NCBI GenBank assembly: GCA_031257735.1
Contig: JAIROC010000101.1
Span: 1-6,500, forward strand
Origin: Bacteroidales bacterium
GTDB taxonomy: Bacteria; Bacteroidota; Bacteroidia; Bacteroidales; WCHB1-69
Direction: 5' to 3'
DNA length: 6,500 nt
Shown here: positions 1 to 6,389 of the stretch, piece after piece
Numbering within the stretch: the stretch's first letter is position 1
How the letters are laid out: every line of letters begins with the position of its first letter
Program-made: the position numbers and the translations under genes
The notes under the pieces: generated by a model
The model's input: the letters and a program-made list of their open reading frames with translations, nothing else
The model's database searches: none
Told to the model about the DNA's origin: nothing

Positions 1-114
1 GGTGGACATAACCAGATTGGGCGACGAAGCGCTGGTGACGGGATCGGGAAATTCTCCCGCGTGAATTGCCGCTGTTTGCACGCCAACGTGCAGCGAAGAG
101 TCGAACTTTTTCAT
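1..114 (-). CDS. Cys/Met-metabolism PLP-dependent enzyme, N-terminal part (runs off window)
   Basis: The minus strand from the ATG at 114-112 is open for 38 codons to the window edge. The peptide begins MKKFDSSLHVGVQTAAIHAG and continues EFPDPVTSASSPNLVMST. The pattern T-x-A-x-HAGE-x-PDPVT-x-(A/S)-S-P-N-L-V-M-S-(T/S) is the usual N-terminus of the cystathionine gamma-synthase / methionine gamma-lyase / O-acetylhomoserine sulfhydrylase fold, which act on sulfur amino acids with pyridoxal phosphate. The PLP-binding lysine and the rest of the roughly 390-residue protein lie outside, so the exact reaction cannot be named. The ATG overlaps the TGA of the upstream restriction-endonuclease remnant (ATGA), so translation was probably coupled to it. 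No clear Shine-Dalgarno sequence precedes the ATG. G+C is near 50-60%, well above the glycan operon to the right. The family call is fairly sure; the specific enzyme is not. Confidence 0.8.
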   Translation of the reverse strand, partial: MKKFDSSLHVGVQTAAIHAGEFPDPVTSASSPNLVMST

Positions 115-350
115 TTGTGTGTAAGCTGTTTTTTGTTATTATACTGCGCAAAATATGCGTCAATTTCCGGACGCAACGCTATCCCAGCCTTTTCAAAGCA
201 ATCAAGCAGCGCTATGTATGCGCCCTGTCCGCCGAGAAAATCCCAAAATTCTTCGGCAACCATTAGCTCTTCTTTTAAATCAAGCATACCTGCCAGAGTC
301 CAAATCTGATATGGTTGCGGCTCGTATGGATTATTGTAGGGGAAATTATT
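111..350 (-). pseudogene. C-terminal remnant of a TdeIII/PmeII-type type II restriction endonuclease
   Basis: Reading the minus strand from 350 down to the TGA at 113-111 gives 79 open codons with no credible start. The in-frame codon just upstream (353-351) is TAA. The peptide contains FPYNNPYEPQPYQIWTL, then LDLKEELMVAEEFWDFLGG, GAYIALLDCFEKAGIALRPE and IDAYFAQY. An NPY motif, a (D/E)-(L/V)-x-V-x-EEFW-(D/N)-F-(L/V)-GG block and a LLDxFEKxGIxLRPEI block near the C-terminus match my memory of the TdeIII/PmeII family of type II restriction endonucleases. Those proteins are several times longer, so this is the tail only, with the catalytic part missing. An internal ATG at 287 could start a 58-residue peptide, but I doubt it is a gene. 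The break coincides with the drop from about 49% G+C to AT-rich DNA. No methyltransferase partner is visible. The family assignment is from recall; the truncation is read directly. Confidence 0.65.
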
Positions 351-467
351 TTATTTAAGTTTCCCACCTTTTTTATTCGAGTGAATTACACAGAATTATC
401 AAATAGTCGTTATGCTCAACTAACTAATAAACAGCTGAATACGTAAAGACATATCAAACGTACAATA

Positions 468-481
468 TCAGAACTCCTGAC
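468..481 (+). repeat. Left arm of a 14-bp perfect inverted repeat
   Basis: TCAGAACTCCTGAC at this position is the exact reverse complement of GTCAGGAGTTCTGA at 651-664. The next bases inward (482 against 650) and outward (467 against 665) do not pair. Together the arms bracket 197 bp of AT-rich DNA, the geometry of a small non-autonomous transposable element (MITE-like) or a long-range stem. No transposase is encoded between them and no clear target-site duplication flanks them. Confidence 0.6.
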
Positions 482-650
482 CTGAGGAACATTTTATTGT
501 TGATATATAGTCATATATGAAAAACATAGCACAAAACATTACTGTCGCGAAAATACTGTCGGGAATACAATATAGTTGAATTTTATACTTAATAATCAAC
601 TTGTTACATTATTTGATGCTCCAAAATTACGACAATCTAATCTGTGCCAA

Positions 651-664
651 GTCAGGAGTTCTGA
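651..664 (-). repeat. Right arm of the 14-bp perfect inverted repeat
   Basis: GTCAGGAGTTCTGA is the reverse complement of bases 468-481. It lies 19 bp before the CAGAT repeat block, so the inverted repeat and the CAGAT block may be parts of one composite intergenic element. This is inferred from adjacency only. Confidence 0.6.
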
Positions 665-682
665 ATTTTTGTGATTCGAGAG

Positions 683-780
683 TAGCACGCAGATGACACA
701 GATTTTACAGATTTTCGCAGATAAAAAAGACGTAGAATTAGAATTGTTAAATAAATATCAAAATAATTCGTGGTGAAAAC
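683..780 (+). repeat. Degenerate dispersed-type intergenic repeat with four CAGAT units
   Basis: CAGAT occurs at 690-694, 699-703, 708-712 and 718-722, with spacings of 9, 9 and 10 bases, inside GCACGCAGATGACACAGATT followed by TTACAGATTTTCGCAGATAA. About 45 bp further on is ATTCGTGGTGAAAAC (766-780). From memory, strings of this kind (ACGCAGATGACGCAGATTTTACAGATTT and ATTCGTGGTGAAAA) recur between genes in many Bacteroidetes and environmental genomes. I cannot confirm copy number here. The block ends 13 bp before the flippase ATG, so it forms part of the 5' leader of the operon. Confidence 0.5.
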
Positions 781-793
781 AAATAAAAAATAA

Positions 794-2341
794 ATGAAGC
801 AACCAGAATCAGCATCTAAGAAAATAATAATGAATACCGGAATATTGTATGCCAAAATGTTAGTTACAATGGGTATTTCCCTGTATTCAACACGTGTAGT
901 ATTAAATGCATTGGGAGAAACAGATTATGGTATATTTTCTTTGATTTTCGGTATAATAACGATGTTATCGTTTCTTAATGCAGCTATGACTACTTCCACT
1001 CAACGATATCTTTCGTTTTATCAAGGAAAAGGCGATGTTTTGATGCAAAATAAGATATTTGTTAATAGTTGGGTATTACATATTTTAACTGGCTTCATAG
1101 TTGTTGTATTATTAGAAATAATTGTTCCGTTTTTGTTCGACGGTTTTTTAAATATTCCGGAAGAACGTGTTTCCACGGCAAAAGCTGTATATCATTTCAT
1201 GACAGTATCTGTGTTTTTTACGATTATTTCCGCACCTTTTACTGCTTCATTAAATGCCCATGAAAATATGTTGTGGATTGCAATAATTTACATTTTGGAA
1301 GTTAGTTTCAAGTTAGTTATTGCATTGTTTCTTTTTTATTTTACTCATTCTAAAAGACTGATAATGTTTGGATCATTTACAACAGGAATAAGTGTCATTT
1401 CATTTTTATTATATTCAACTTATTGTTTGAAAAAATATAAAGAATGTATTATTCGAAACTATCGAATAGAGAAATCTATTATAAAAGAATTATATGCATT
1501 TACAGGATGGAACTTATTTGGTGCATTTGCGTGGACAGGACGTGTGCAAGGACTTGCTATTTTATTAAACATTTTTTACGGTGCAGTAATTAATACGTCC
1601 TTTGGTATTGCCAATCAAATATCAGGGCAAATGACTATTTTGTCCGCAACATTGTTGCGTGCATTGAATCCACAAATTATGAAAAGTGAAGGGATGAGCA
1701 ATAGACAACGAATGTTGCGACTGTCTATGATAGCAAGTAAATTTGGCTTTTTCCTTGTGGCTGTCATTGCTATTCCTTGTATTTTTGAAATGTCTTTTAT
1801 ATTAAAATTTTGGCTAAAAGATGTGCCAGAATATACAGCTACATTTTGTTCGTTATTTTTGATTGGTTTATTAATTAATCAATTAACAATAGGATTGCAA
1901 TCGGCAATACAGGCAACAGGAAAAATAAAGATGTATCAAAGTGTTATAAGTGGAATTTTACTGTTTAATCTACCTGTTTCATATGTGTTATTAAAATTTA
2001 ATTTACCAGTTTATTCAGTATTGGTTAGTTTTATTACCATAGAGTCTGTTTGTTGTATTTTTCGCCTTATTTTTTTACAAAAGGCGGCAAATTTATCTAT
2101 ATATGAATATTTCAAAAAAGTGTTTTATAAAGAGTTGTTTCCAATATCGTTTTTGATTTTATCCTGCTGGTTAATAAGTCATATATTTATATTTGATTAC
2201 AGATTTATTATTACTGGAAGTCTTTCTGCAATTGTTTTTGCTATCGGTATTTATTTTACTGGATTATGTAAGGACGAAAAAATTTTGGTTAATTCATTGA
2301 TGATAAAATTAAAGATCACGATAATGTCAATATTCCATTGA
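794..2341 (+). CDS. wzx: Wzx-type polysaccharide flippase (MOP superfamily, oligosaccharide flippase)
   Basis: This 515-residue inner-membrane protein has about 12-14 hydrophobic segments and almost no long soluble domain, the usual size and shape of Wzx/MATE-like flippases that move undecaprenyl-diphosphate-linked repeat units to the periplasmic face. The N-terminal block is typical of Bacteroidetes members: a hydrophilic start, then YSTRVVLNALGETDYG (31-46), the LSFLNAAMTTSTQRYLSF segment (58-75), and a GKGD turn. The start at 794 gives a short polar tail (MKQPESASKK) before the first helix. The next ATG (833) would trim it, but 794 gives the usual N-terminus. There is no Shine-Dalgarno; the upstream bases are A-rich. 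It is the first gene of the operon, 42 bp before the polymerase. The family is clear, but substrate specificity cannot be read from sequence. Confidence 0.9.
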   Translation: MKQPESASKKIIMNTGILYAKMLVTMGISLYSTRVVLNALGETDYGIFSLIFGIITMLSFLNAAMTTSTQRYLSFYQGKGDVLMQNKIFVNSWVLHILTGFIVVVLLEIIVPFLFDGFLNIPEERVSTAKAVYHFMTVSVFFTIISAPFTASLNAHENMLWIAIIYILEVSFKLVIALFLFYFTHSKRLIMFGSFTTGISVISFLLYSTYCLKKYKECIIRNYRIEKSIIKELYAFTGWNLFGAFAWTGRVQGLAILLNIFYGAVINTSFGIANQISGQMTILSATLLRALNPQIMKSEGMSNRQRMLRLSMIASKFGFFLVAVIAIPCIFEMSFILKFWLKDVPEYTATFCSLFLIGLLINQLTIGLQSAIQATGKIKMYQSVISGILLFNLPVSYVLLKFNLPVYSVLVSFITIESVCCIFRLIFLQKAANLSIYEYFKKVFYKELFPISFLILSCWLISHIFIFDYRFIITGSLSAIVFAIGIYFTGLCKDEKILVNSLMIKLKITIMSIFH

Positions 2342-2383
2342 TACAAAAGCATAGACTTCAATTAAATATAAATATAAGATAAT

Positions 2384-3691
2384 ATGATTGAATTTTTAGG
2401 GTTCTTGATATGCATAATAATGGTATTCTTTTCATTGTGTAATTTTGAAAAGACATTTCTGTTTTATGTTGCTCTAAAAATGTTGGCTTTATCTGCTTTC
2501 TGTATAAAATATACGCCACCAGCACTTTCCATAGAAACAATATTGAATTTTTTCTTTATATTCGAATTTTATAGGAGGAATTATTTTCGCAAAATAGTTT
2601 TTTTAATTAAAATATACCATTTAAGAGTTTTTTATTGTTTATCTTTTATTTCCATTGTTCTGTCTGGTGTTTATAGTATTATGTCATTTTCTGACTTTTT
2701 TTTAAGAATTGTTTTGCTTGTAATAAATGATTATGTAATAGCATTCATGTTTTGGATTGTAATTGATAATAAAGAGAAAATACGATTTTTTATCAGATAT
2801 TGTATCTCTGTTTTTTCGTTTGCCTGTATATTTGGTTTCATTGAACTTATTTTTAACACAAATTTATATGTTGAATTTTTATATGATCATGTCAATAGAG
2901 ATTTATTAGATGGAAAATTTTATGATGTAGGCGAGCGATTAGGAATGAGACGAGTATTATCTTTATTTGTAAGTCCGAATAATTTTATTTATGGAGCGTT
3001 CATTTCTATAATGTGTTTTTATTTCAACTATAAAAGTAGCATGAAAAGTAAAATTAAATATGGGTATTTATTTGTATATCTCACTGTAATAATGATACTG
3101 TTAGCCAATAGTCGAACCGTATTAGTTTCTTCATTGGTAATAATGTTACCTATATTTTTTTTATTGAAAAAGCAAAACAGATGGTTATTTTTTATTTGTT
3201 TTGTAATATTTATATTCCCTTTATATAGACAATTTGAGTCAAATATTCTTTCAGTTTTTTCTTTGTCAGATAATAATGCGATAGAAGGAAGTTCAGTCAG
3301 TGGTAGAATGATGCAGTTTGCAGGTTCTTATGAATTGTTTTTACGTTCTCCTATTGTTGGAAATGGCTTGGGGTCAATCGATTATTTCATTAGCGACAAT
3401 GTAGGGTATAAATGGATAATTTTAGGCACGGAGTCTATATGGATGAAACTGATGATAGAACGTGGAATTATAGGAATTGTTTCATATTTAGTGCTGTTTA
3501 TTGAATTATTTAAAAGATATAATATGCGAAATTCCATACTGTTCTTTACAGTTGTTGGGTATCTTGTTGCTCACACAATGTCTTCTTTACCAGGTTTTAA
3601 TCTGTCATTTATTATTATTACTATTATTTGTATAAATATTATTGAAAATGAAAAAAAAAATAGGCATATTATCAATGCAGCAAATTCGTAA
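2384..3691 (+). CDS. wzy: Wzy-type O-antigen/capsule polymerase (O-antigen ligase-like membrane protein)
   Basis: A 435-residue polytopic membrane protein rich in Phe, Ile and Leu, with about 10-12 hydrophobic segments. Features of the Wzy/WaaL superfamily are visible: ANSRT after a helix (241-245), a polar presumed periplasmic loop (about 280-345) holding SVSGRM (304-309) and PIVGNGLG (323-330), then E350 and a helix beginning MKLMIERGIIGI. Such proteins join lipid-linked repeat units into polymer at the periplasmic face. The neighbouring flippase and the lack of another candidate favour polymerase over O-antigen ligase, although the two cannot be cleanly told apart by sequence. The 42-bp gap before it is AT-rich and without an evident ribosome site. 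Its last 44 bp overlap the pyruvyl transferase, including a run of ten A residues at 3651-3660. Strong sequence divergence is normal for Wzy. Confidence 0.82.
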   Translation: MIEFLGFLICIIMVFFSLCNFEKTFLFYVALKMLALSAFCIKYTPPALSIETILNFFFIFEFYRRNYFRKIVFLIKIYHLRVFYCLSFISIVLSGVYSIMSFSDFFLRIVLLVINDYVIAFMFWIVIDNKEKIRFFIRYCISVFSFACIFGFIELIFNTNLYVEFLYDHVNRDLLDGKFYDVGERLGMRRVLSLFVSPNNFIYGAFISIMCFYFNYKSSMKSKIKYGYLFVYLTVIMILLANSRTVLVSSLVIMLPIFFLLKKQNRWLFFICFVIFIFPLYRQFESNILSVFSLSDNNAIEGSSVSGRMMQFAGSYELFLRSPIVGNGLGSIDYFISDNVGYKWIILGTESIWMKLMIERGIIGIVSYLVLFIELFKRYNMRNSILFFTVVGYLVAHTMSSLPGFNLSFIIITIICINIIENEKKNRHIINAANS

Positions 3692-4748
3692 TTATGGGTC
3701 GTTTTTACAGGCGTTTGCATTGAAAAAGATGTTAGAAAGTAGTGGTGCAGATGTGTCATTTATTAATATTGAAAAAGGACAGTTTCTGGAAGGATTGAAT
3801 CCCTTTTCTAAAGGATTTAGGCATCGTATAAAACGACTAATTGAAATATTGCAGAATGTAAACTATAGGCAAGAACTATATTCTCGGATGTATGACAGAA
3901 AATGGCGGCACGAATTTGATGTCAAATATTTTAAAATGCTTGGTGTGCAAAATGAAACACAAAGACAACATTATGATTTAGTAGTAATTGGCAGTGATGA
4001 AGTTTTTAATTGTGTCCAAATGTGGAATTTTGGTTTTACAACACAACTTTTTGGAGACAATATAGATGCAGATAAAATAATTAGTTATGCGGGTTCTTTC
4101 GGACATACTACTCTTAATGATATTGAAAGGCATAAACTTCGTGAGCCTATAGCGCTTGCTTTATCAAAATTATCAGCCATTTCTGTGAGAGATAAAAACA
4201 GTTTCGACAATATCATATCTTTAATAAACAAGGCGCCATACATTCATCTTGATCCAGTTATAGTATTTGATTTTTCTCCATACATTCCTAACAATGTTAT
4301 ATTTAGTGATTTTATTATTATTTATTCCTATCCCAACAGAATAACAAAAAAAGAAGCAATAGCGATAATAAAGTTTGCAAAAAAAATGAAGAAGAAACTT
4401 ATTTCAATTCAATGTGCATATACGTGGTGTGACAAAGCAATTATTCCAGACAGTCCTTTTGAAGTATTAGATTATTTTCGTAAAGCAGATTATATTATTA
4501 CAGATACTTTTCATGGCTGTATTTTCTCAATAAAATTCGAAAAGCAATTTTGCACTTTGATTCGCGACGGTAATCGTCAAAAGTTAGAATATTTATTAAA
4601 AAACTTACATCTTGAAAGTCAAGCGTTGAAAAATCTAAATGCAATAGACATTACCTTATCTTCAATTATAGATTTTAGGAAAACGAAATTGGAGGTTAAA
4701 AAACAAATAGAATTATCATATACCTATTTAAAACAATTTTCTCAATGA
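3648..4748 (+). CDS. Polysaccharide pyruvyl transferase family protein
   Basis: A 366-residue soluble, cytoplasmic enzyme of the polysaccharide pyruvyl transferase family (PF04230, WcaK/CsaB type), which forms a pyruvate ketal on a sugar of the repeat unit from phosphoenolpyruvate. Visible family landmarks are MKKKIGILSMQQIRNYGSFL (1-20), DLVVIGSDEVFN (110-121), ISYAGSFG (145-152), AISVRDKNS (177-185), LDPV (201-204) and, near the end, DYIITDTFHGCIFS (281-294) with the conserved His of the T-D-x-F-H-G motif. I chose the ATG at 3648. An in-frame TTG at 3642 would only add two residues, and the family's conserved K-I-G-I-L start fits 3648. It overlaps wzy by 44 bp and its TGA shares ATGA with the next gene, so translation is likely coupled on both sides. 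Some members of this family are not proven pyruvyl transferases, so the product modification is inferred. Confidence 0.86.
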   Translation: MKKKIGILSMQQIRNYGSFLQAFALKKMLESSGADVSFINIEKGQFLEGLNPFSKGFRHRIKRLIEILQNVNYRQELYSRMYDRKWRHEFDVKYFKMLGVQNETQRQHYDLVVIGSDEVFNCVQMWNFGFTTQLFGDNIDADKIISYAGSFGHTTLNDIERHKLREPIALALSKLSAISVRDKNSFDNIISLINKAPYIHLDPVIVFDFSPYIPNNVIFSDFIIIYSYPNRITKKEAIAIIKFAKKMKKKLISIQCAYTWCDKAIIPDSPFEVLDYFRKADYIITDTFHGCIFSIKFEKQFCTLIRDGNRQKLEYLLKNLHLESQALKNLNAIDITLSSIIDFRKTKLEVKKQIELSYTYLKQFSQ

Positions 4749-5758
4749 ATAATCCGACTATTTCGGTATTAATGCCAGTATATAATGCTGAAAAATTTCT
4801 CAGAGAAGCAATTGAAAGTATTTTAAATCAGACTTATTCTGATTTTGAATTTATTATTATCAATGATGGAAGTACTGATACTTCTGAGGAAATTATTTTA
4901 TCTTACAATGATGCTCGAATTATATATATTAATAATGGAACGAATTTGAGATTAATTAAGACCTTAAATAAAGGCATTAATTTGGCAAAAGGAAAATATA
5001 TAGCACGCATGGATGCTGATGATATAAGTTTACCCAATAGACTTGAGGAACAAATCAAGATTTTTTCTTATTATAAAGGAATAACTTTGGTTCATGCGAG
5101 ATCATTATTGATATCAGAATGTGGTAAAGTTAAACATTTGAACAGATTTTCCATTGGTTTTGAAGCTCTTCGTTTTATCACTCCTTTTATTTGTATTATC
5201 ACACATCCAACTATTATGGTAAAAACGGATATACTTAAACAATATTATTATTATGACAATGAAAAGGCACGACATATAGAAGACTTGTATTTGTGGACAA
5301 AGATGTTGAATGATGGATGTTTTTTCTATACAATAGAAAATCCATTGTTACATTATCGGGTGGTTTCAAATAGTATTACTAAAACTTTTTCCTCTGTTCA
5401 ATTACAAAATCAGTTGGTTTTGATTCGTGAATATTTAAATGAATACTTTCGATCTATTACTGTATCTAATTCTACTTTATCTTTATTATTAGGAGACCAA
5501 TCACATGCAACACTAAACAATTTTATTAAAATAAAATTATTTTTGAAGACATATCTTAAGCAAATTAATGAAAATATTCTATTGACAAAGCATTGTAGAA
5601 AAGATATTTCTTATTGGAGTGACTATACTTTAGTAAAGATTGCTTTATTGGTCATTTTACATGGCAATTTAATTGTAAAAATAAAGGTGTTTTTTTTATT
5701 TTTATTTGATGTTCACATGTCATTTTATTATAAACATTTAAAAAAATTCTTGTATTGA
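4745..5758 (+). CDS. Family 2 glycosyltransferase (GT-A fold)
   Basis: A 337-residue GT2 enzyme that transfers a sugar from a nucleotide donor to the growing lipid-linked repeat unit on the cytoplasmic side. The motifs are complete: ISVLMPVYNAEKFL (6-19), IINDGSTDTSEE (38-49), the metal-binding DXD-type site in ARMDADDISLPNRL (87-100), a THPTIMVK acceptor-side strand (153-160), and the likely catalytic base region IEDLYLW (178-184), followed by HYR (203-205). The C-terminal 45 residues are hydrophobic and basic (ALLVILHGNL, VFFLFLFDVHM, YYKHLKKFL), which suggests peripheral membrane attachment. The start ATG overlaps the TGA of the pyruvyl transferase by 4 bp, and no other start fits the conserved N-terminus as well. 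The donor sugar and linkage cannot be told from sequence. Confidence 0.92.
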   Translation: MNNPTISVLMPVYNAEKFLREAIESILNQTYSDFEFIIINDGSTDTSEEIILSYNDARIIYINNGTNLRLIKTLNKGINLAKGKYIARMDADDISLPNRLEEQIKIFSYYKGITLVHARSLLISECGKVKHLNRFSIGFEALRFITPFICIITHPTIMVKTDILKQYYYYDNEKARHIEDLYLWTKMLNDGCFFYTIENPLLHYRVVSNSITKTFSSVQLQNQLVLIREYLNEYFRSITVSNSTLSLLLGDQSHATLNNFIKIKLFLKTYLKQINENILLTKHCRKDISYWSDYTLVKIALLVILHGNLIVKIKVFFLFLFDVHMSFYYKHLKKFLY

Positions 5759-5783
5759 GGATGAGAATTTCAGAGATAATTAT

Positions 5784-6389
5784 ATGTTTTTGACTAAATT
5801 AATAATTAATATATCATTAGCGATTTCTTATTTCATTGATATAATTTTATCATTTTTTTACAAAAAATTAATGTTATCATGTGGGAAAAAGGTGTATTTA
5901 CGCCCTTCTTCTTCTGATTTTAAGGGACTTGAAAATCTATCGGTTGGAAATCACGTAGTAATTCCTAAGAAATCTACTTTCTATTGTACGCATACCACAT
6001 TGACAATTGGGAATAAAGTAATTTTTGGACCAACTCCAACGATCATAACAGGAGATCATCGTATTGATGTTATCGGCAAATATATAATTGATTCCTGTGA
6101 AAAATTGGCAACTAACGATGCTCCGGTCACTATTGAAGATGATGTTTGGTTTGGTGCTAATGTAACTGTTTTAAAGGGGGTAATAATCGGTAGAGGAAGT
6201 GTTGTTGCAGCAGGGTCTGTGGTTAATAAATCATGTCCTCCATATTCAATTATAGGTGGAGTTCCTGCTAAAATTTTGAAATTTCGTTTTACTATTGATG
6301 AAATTTTAGAGCATGAAAAAATATTATATCATAAAGACAGAAGACTGTCAAAAAACGAATTAGTAAAAGCAAGACAAATATATGAGTAA
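5784..6389 (+). CDS. Left-handed beta-helix acyltransferase (WbbJ/maltose O-acetyltransferase-like)
   Basis: A 201-residue hexapeptide-repeat enzyme that probably acetylates a hydroxyl of the glycan with acetyl-CoA. Residues 6-27 form a hydrophobic segment (LIINISLAISYFIDIILSFF), so this copy has a likely membrane-associated N-terminus. The parallel beta-helix follows: LENLSVGNHVVI (49-60), LTIGNKVIFGP, then the likely catalytic His in TGDHRID (89-95), and clean hexapeptide turns VTIEDDVWFGANVTVLKGVIIGRGSVVAAGSVV (115-147), closing with the IIGGVPAKILK signature (156-166). It sits 25 bp after the glycosyltransferase, with GAGG at the preceding stop and AGAGA nearer the ATG (start at 5784), one of the few purine-rich leaders in the window. 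Its last 8 bp overlap the next gene. It could transfer another acyl group, but acetyl is most usual. Confidence 0.9.
   Translation: MFLTKLIINISLAISYFIDIILSFFYKKLMLSCGKKVYLRPSSSDFKGLENLSVGNHVVIPKKSTFYCTHTTLTIGNKVIFGPTPTIITGDHRIDVIGKYIIDSCEKLATNDAPVTIEDDVWFGANVTVLKGVIIGRGSVVAAGSVVNKSCPPYSIIGGVPAKILKFRFTIDEILEHEKILYHKDRRLSKNELVKARQIYE

Larger units (their letters stand above)
354..793. other. 440-bp intergenic stretch without a gene, repeat-bearing leader of the glycan operon
   Basis: No frame on either strand gives a convincing protein. The one longer minus-strand frame (855-652) reads through the CAGAT repeat and into the flippase start, and its peptide looks like repeat translation. The stretch holds the 14-bp inverted repeats at 468-481 and 651-664, a short direct repeat (TACTGTCG at 540-547 and 554-561), and the CAGAT repeat block. 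I found no clear Bacteroidetes promoter (TTTG plus TAnnTTTG), no JUMPstart/ops motif, no UpxY-like leader gene and no tRNA. The operon promoter is presumably here, but I could not place it. Confidence 0.6.

Noticed and set aside
61..358. Three overlapping plus-strand frames (61-309, 66-266, 155-358)
   Set aside because: They are antisense to the PLP-enzyme start and the restriction-endonuclease tail, whose minus-strand peptides show family motifs. The plus-strand peptides are Ser/Cys/Arg-rich without any recognisable domain.
540..561. Direct repeat TACTGTCG (540-547, 554-561) as an operator
   Set aside because: Only 8 bp with two copies and no regulator in the window; chance occurrence cannot be excluded.
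690..722. CAGAT units as a CRISPR array
   Set aside because: The units are 5 bp with 4-5 bp spacers. There are no 25-36 bp repeats, no unique spacers of normal size and no cas genes.
354..793. Promoter for the glycan operon
   Set aside because: I scanned for a Bacteroidetes TAnnTTTG -7 element with an upstream TTTG and for sigma70-like boxes. In such AT-rich DNA there were only weak partial matches, so no site is claimed.
652..855. Minus-strand 67-codon frame
   Set aside because: It overlaps the flippase start and translates the CAGAT repeat block. The peptide has no coherent domain and its C-terminus is repeat translation.
2358..2540. Minus-strand 60-codon frame over the wzx/wzy junction
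   Set aside because: It is a shadow of the wzy N-terminus in AT-rich DNA, with no start signal or domain.
3642..3647. TTG at 3642 as start of the pyruvyl transferase
   Set aside because: It adds only two residues before a canonical ATG at 3648 that matches the conserved family N-terminus.
3571..3759. Minus-strand 62-codon frame over the wzy/pyruvyl-transferase junction
   Set aside because: Antisense to two well-supported coding frames; the low-complexity Ile/Phe run comes from AT-rich membrane codons of wzy.
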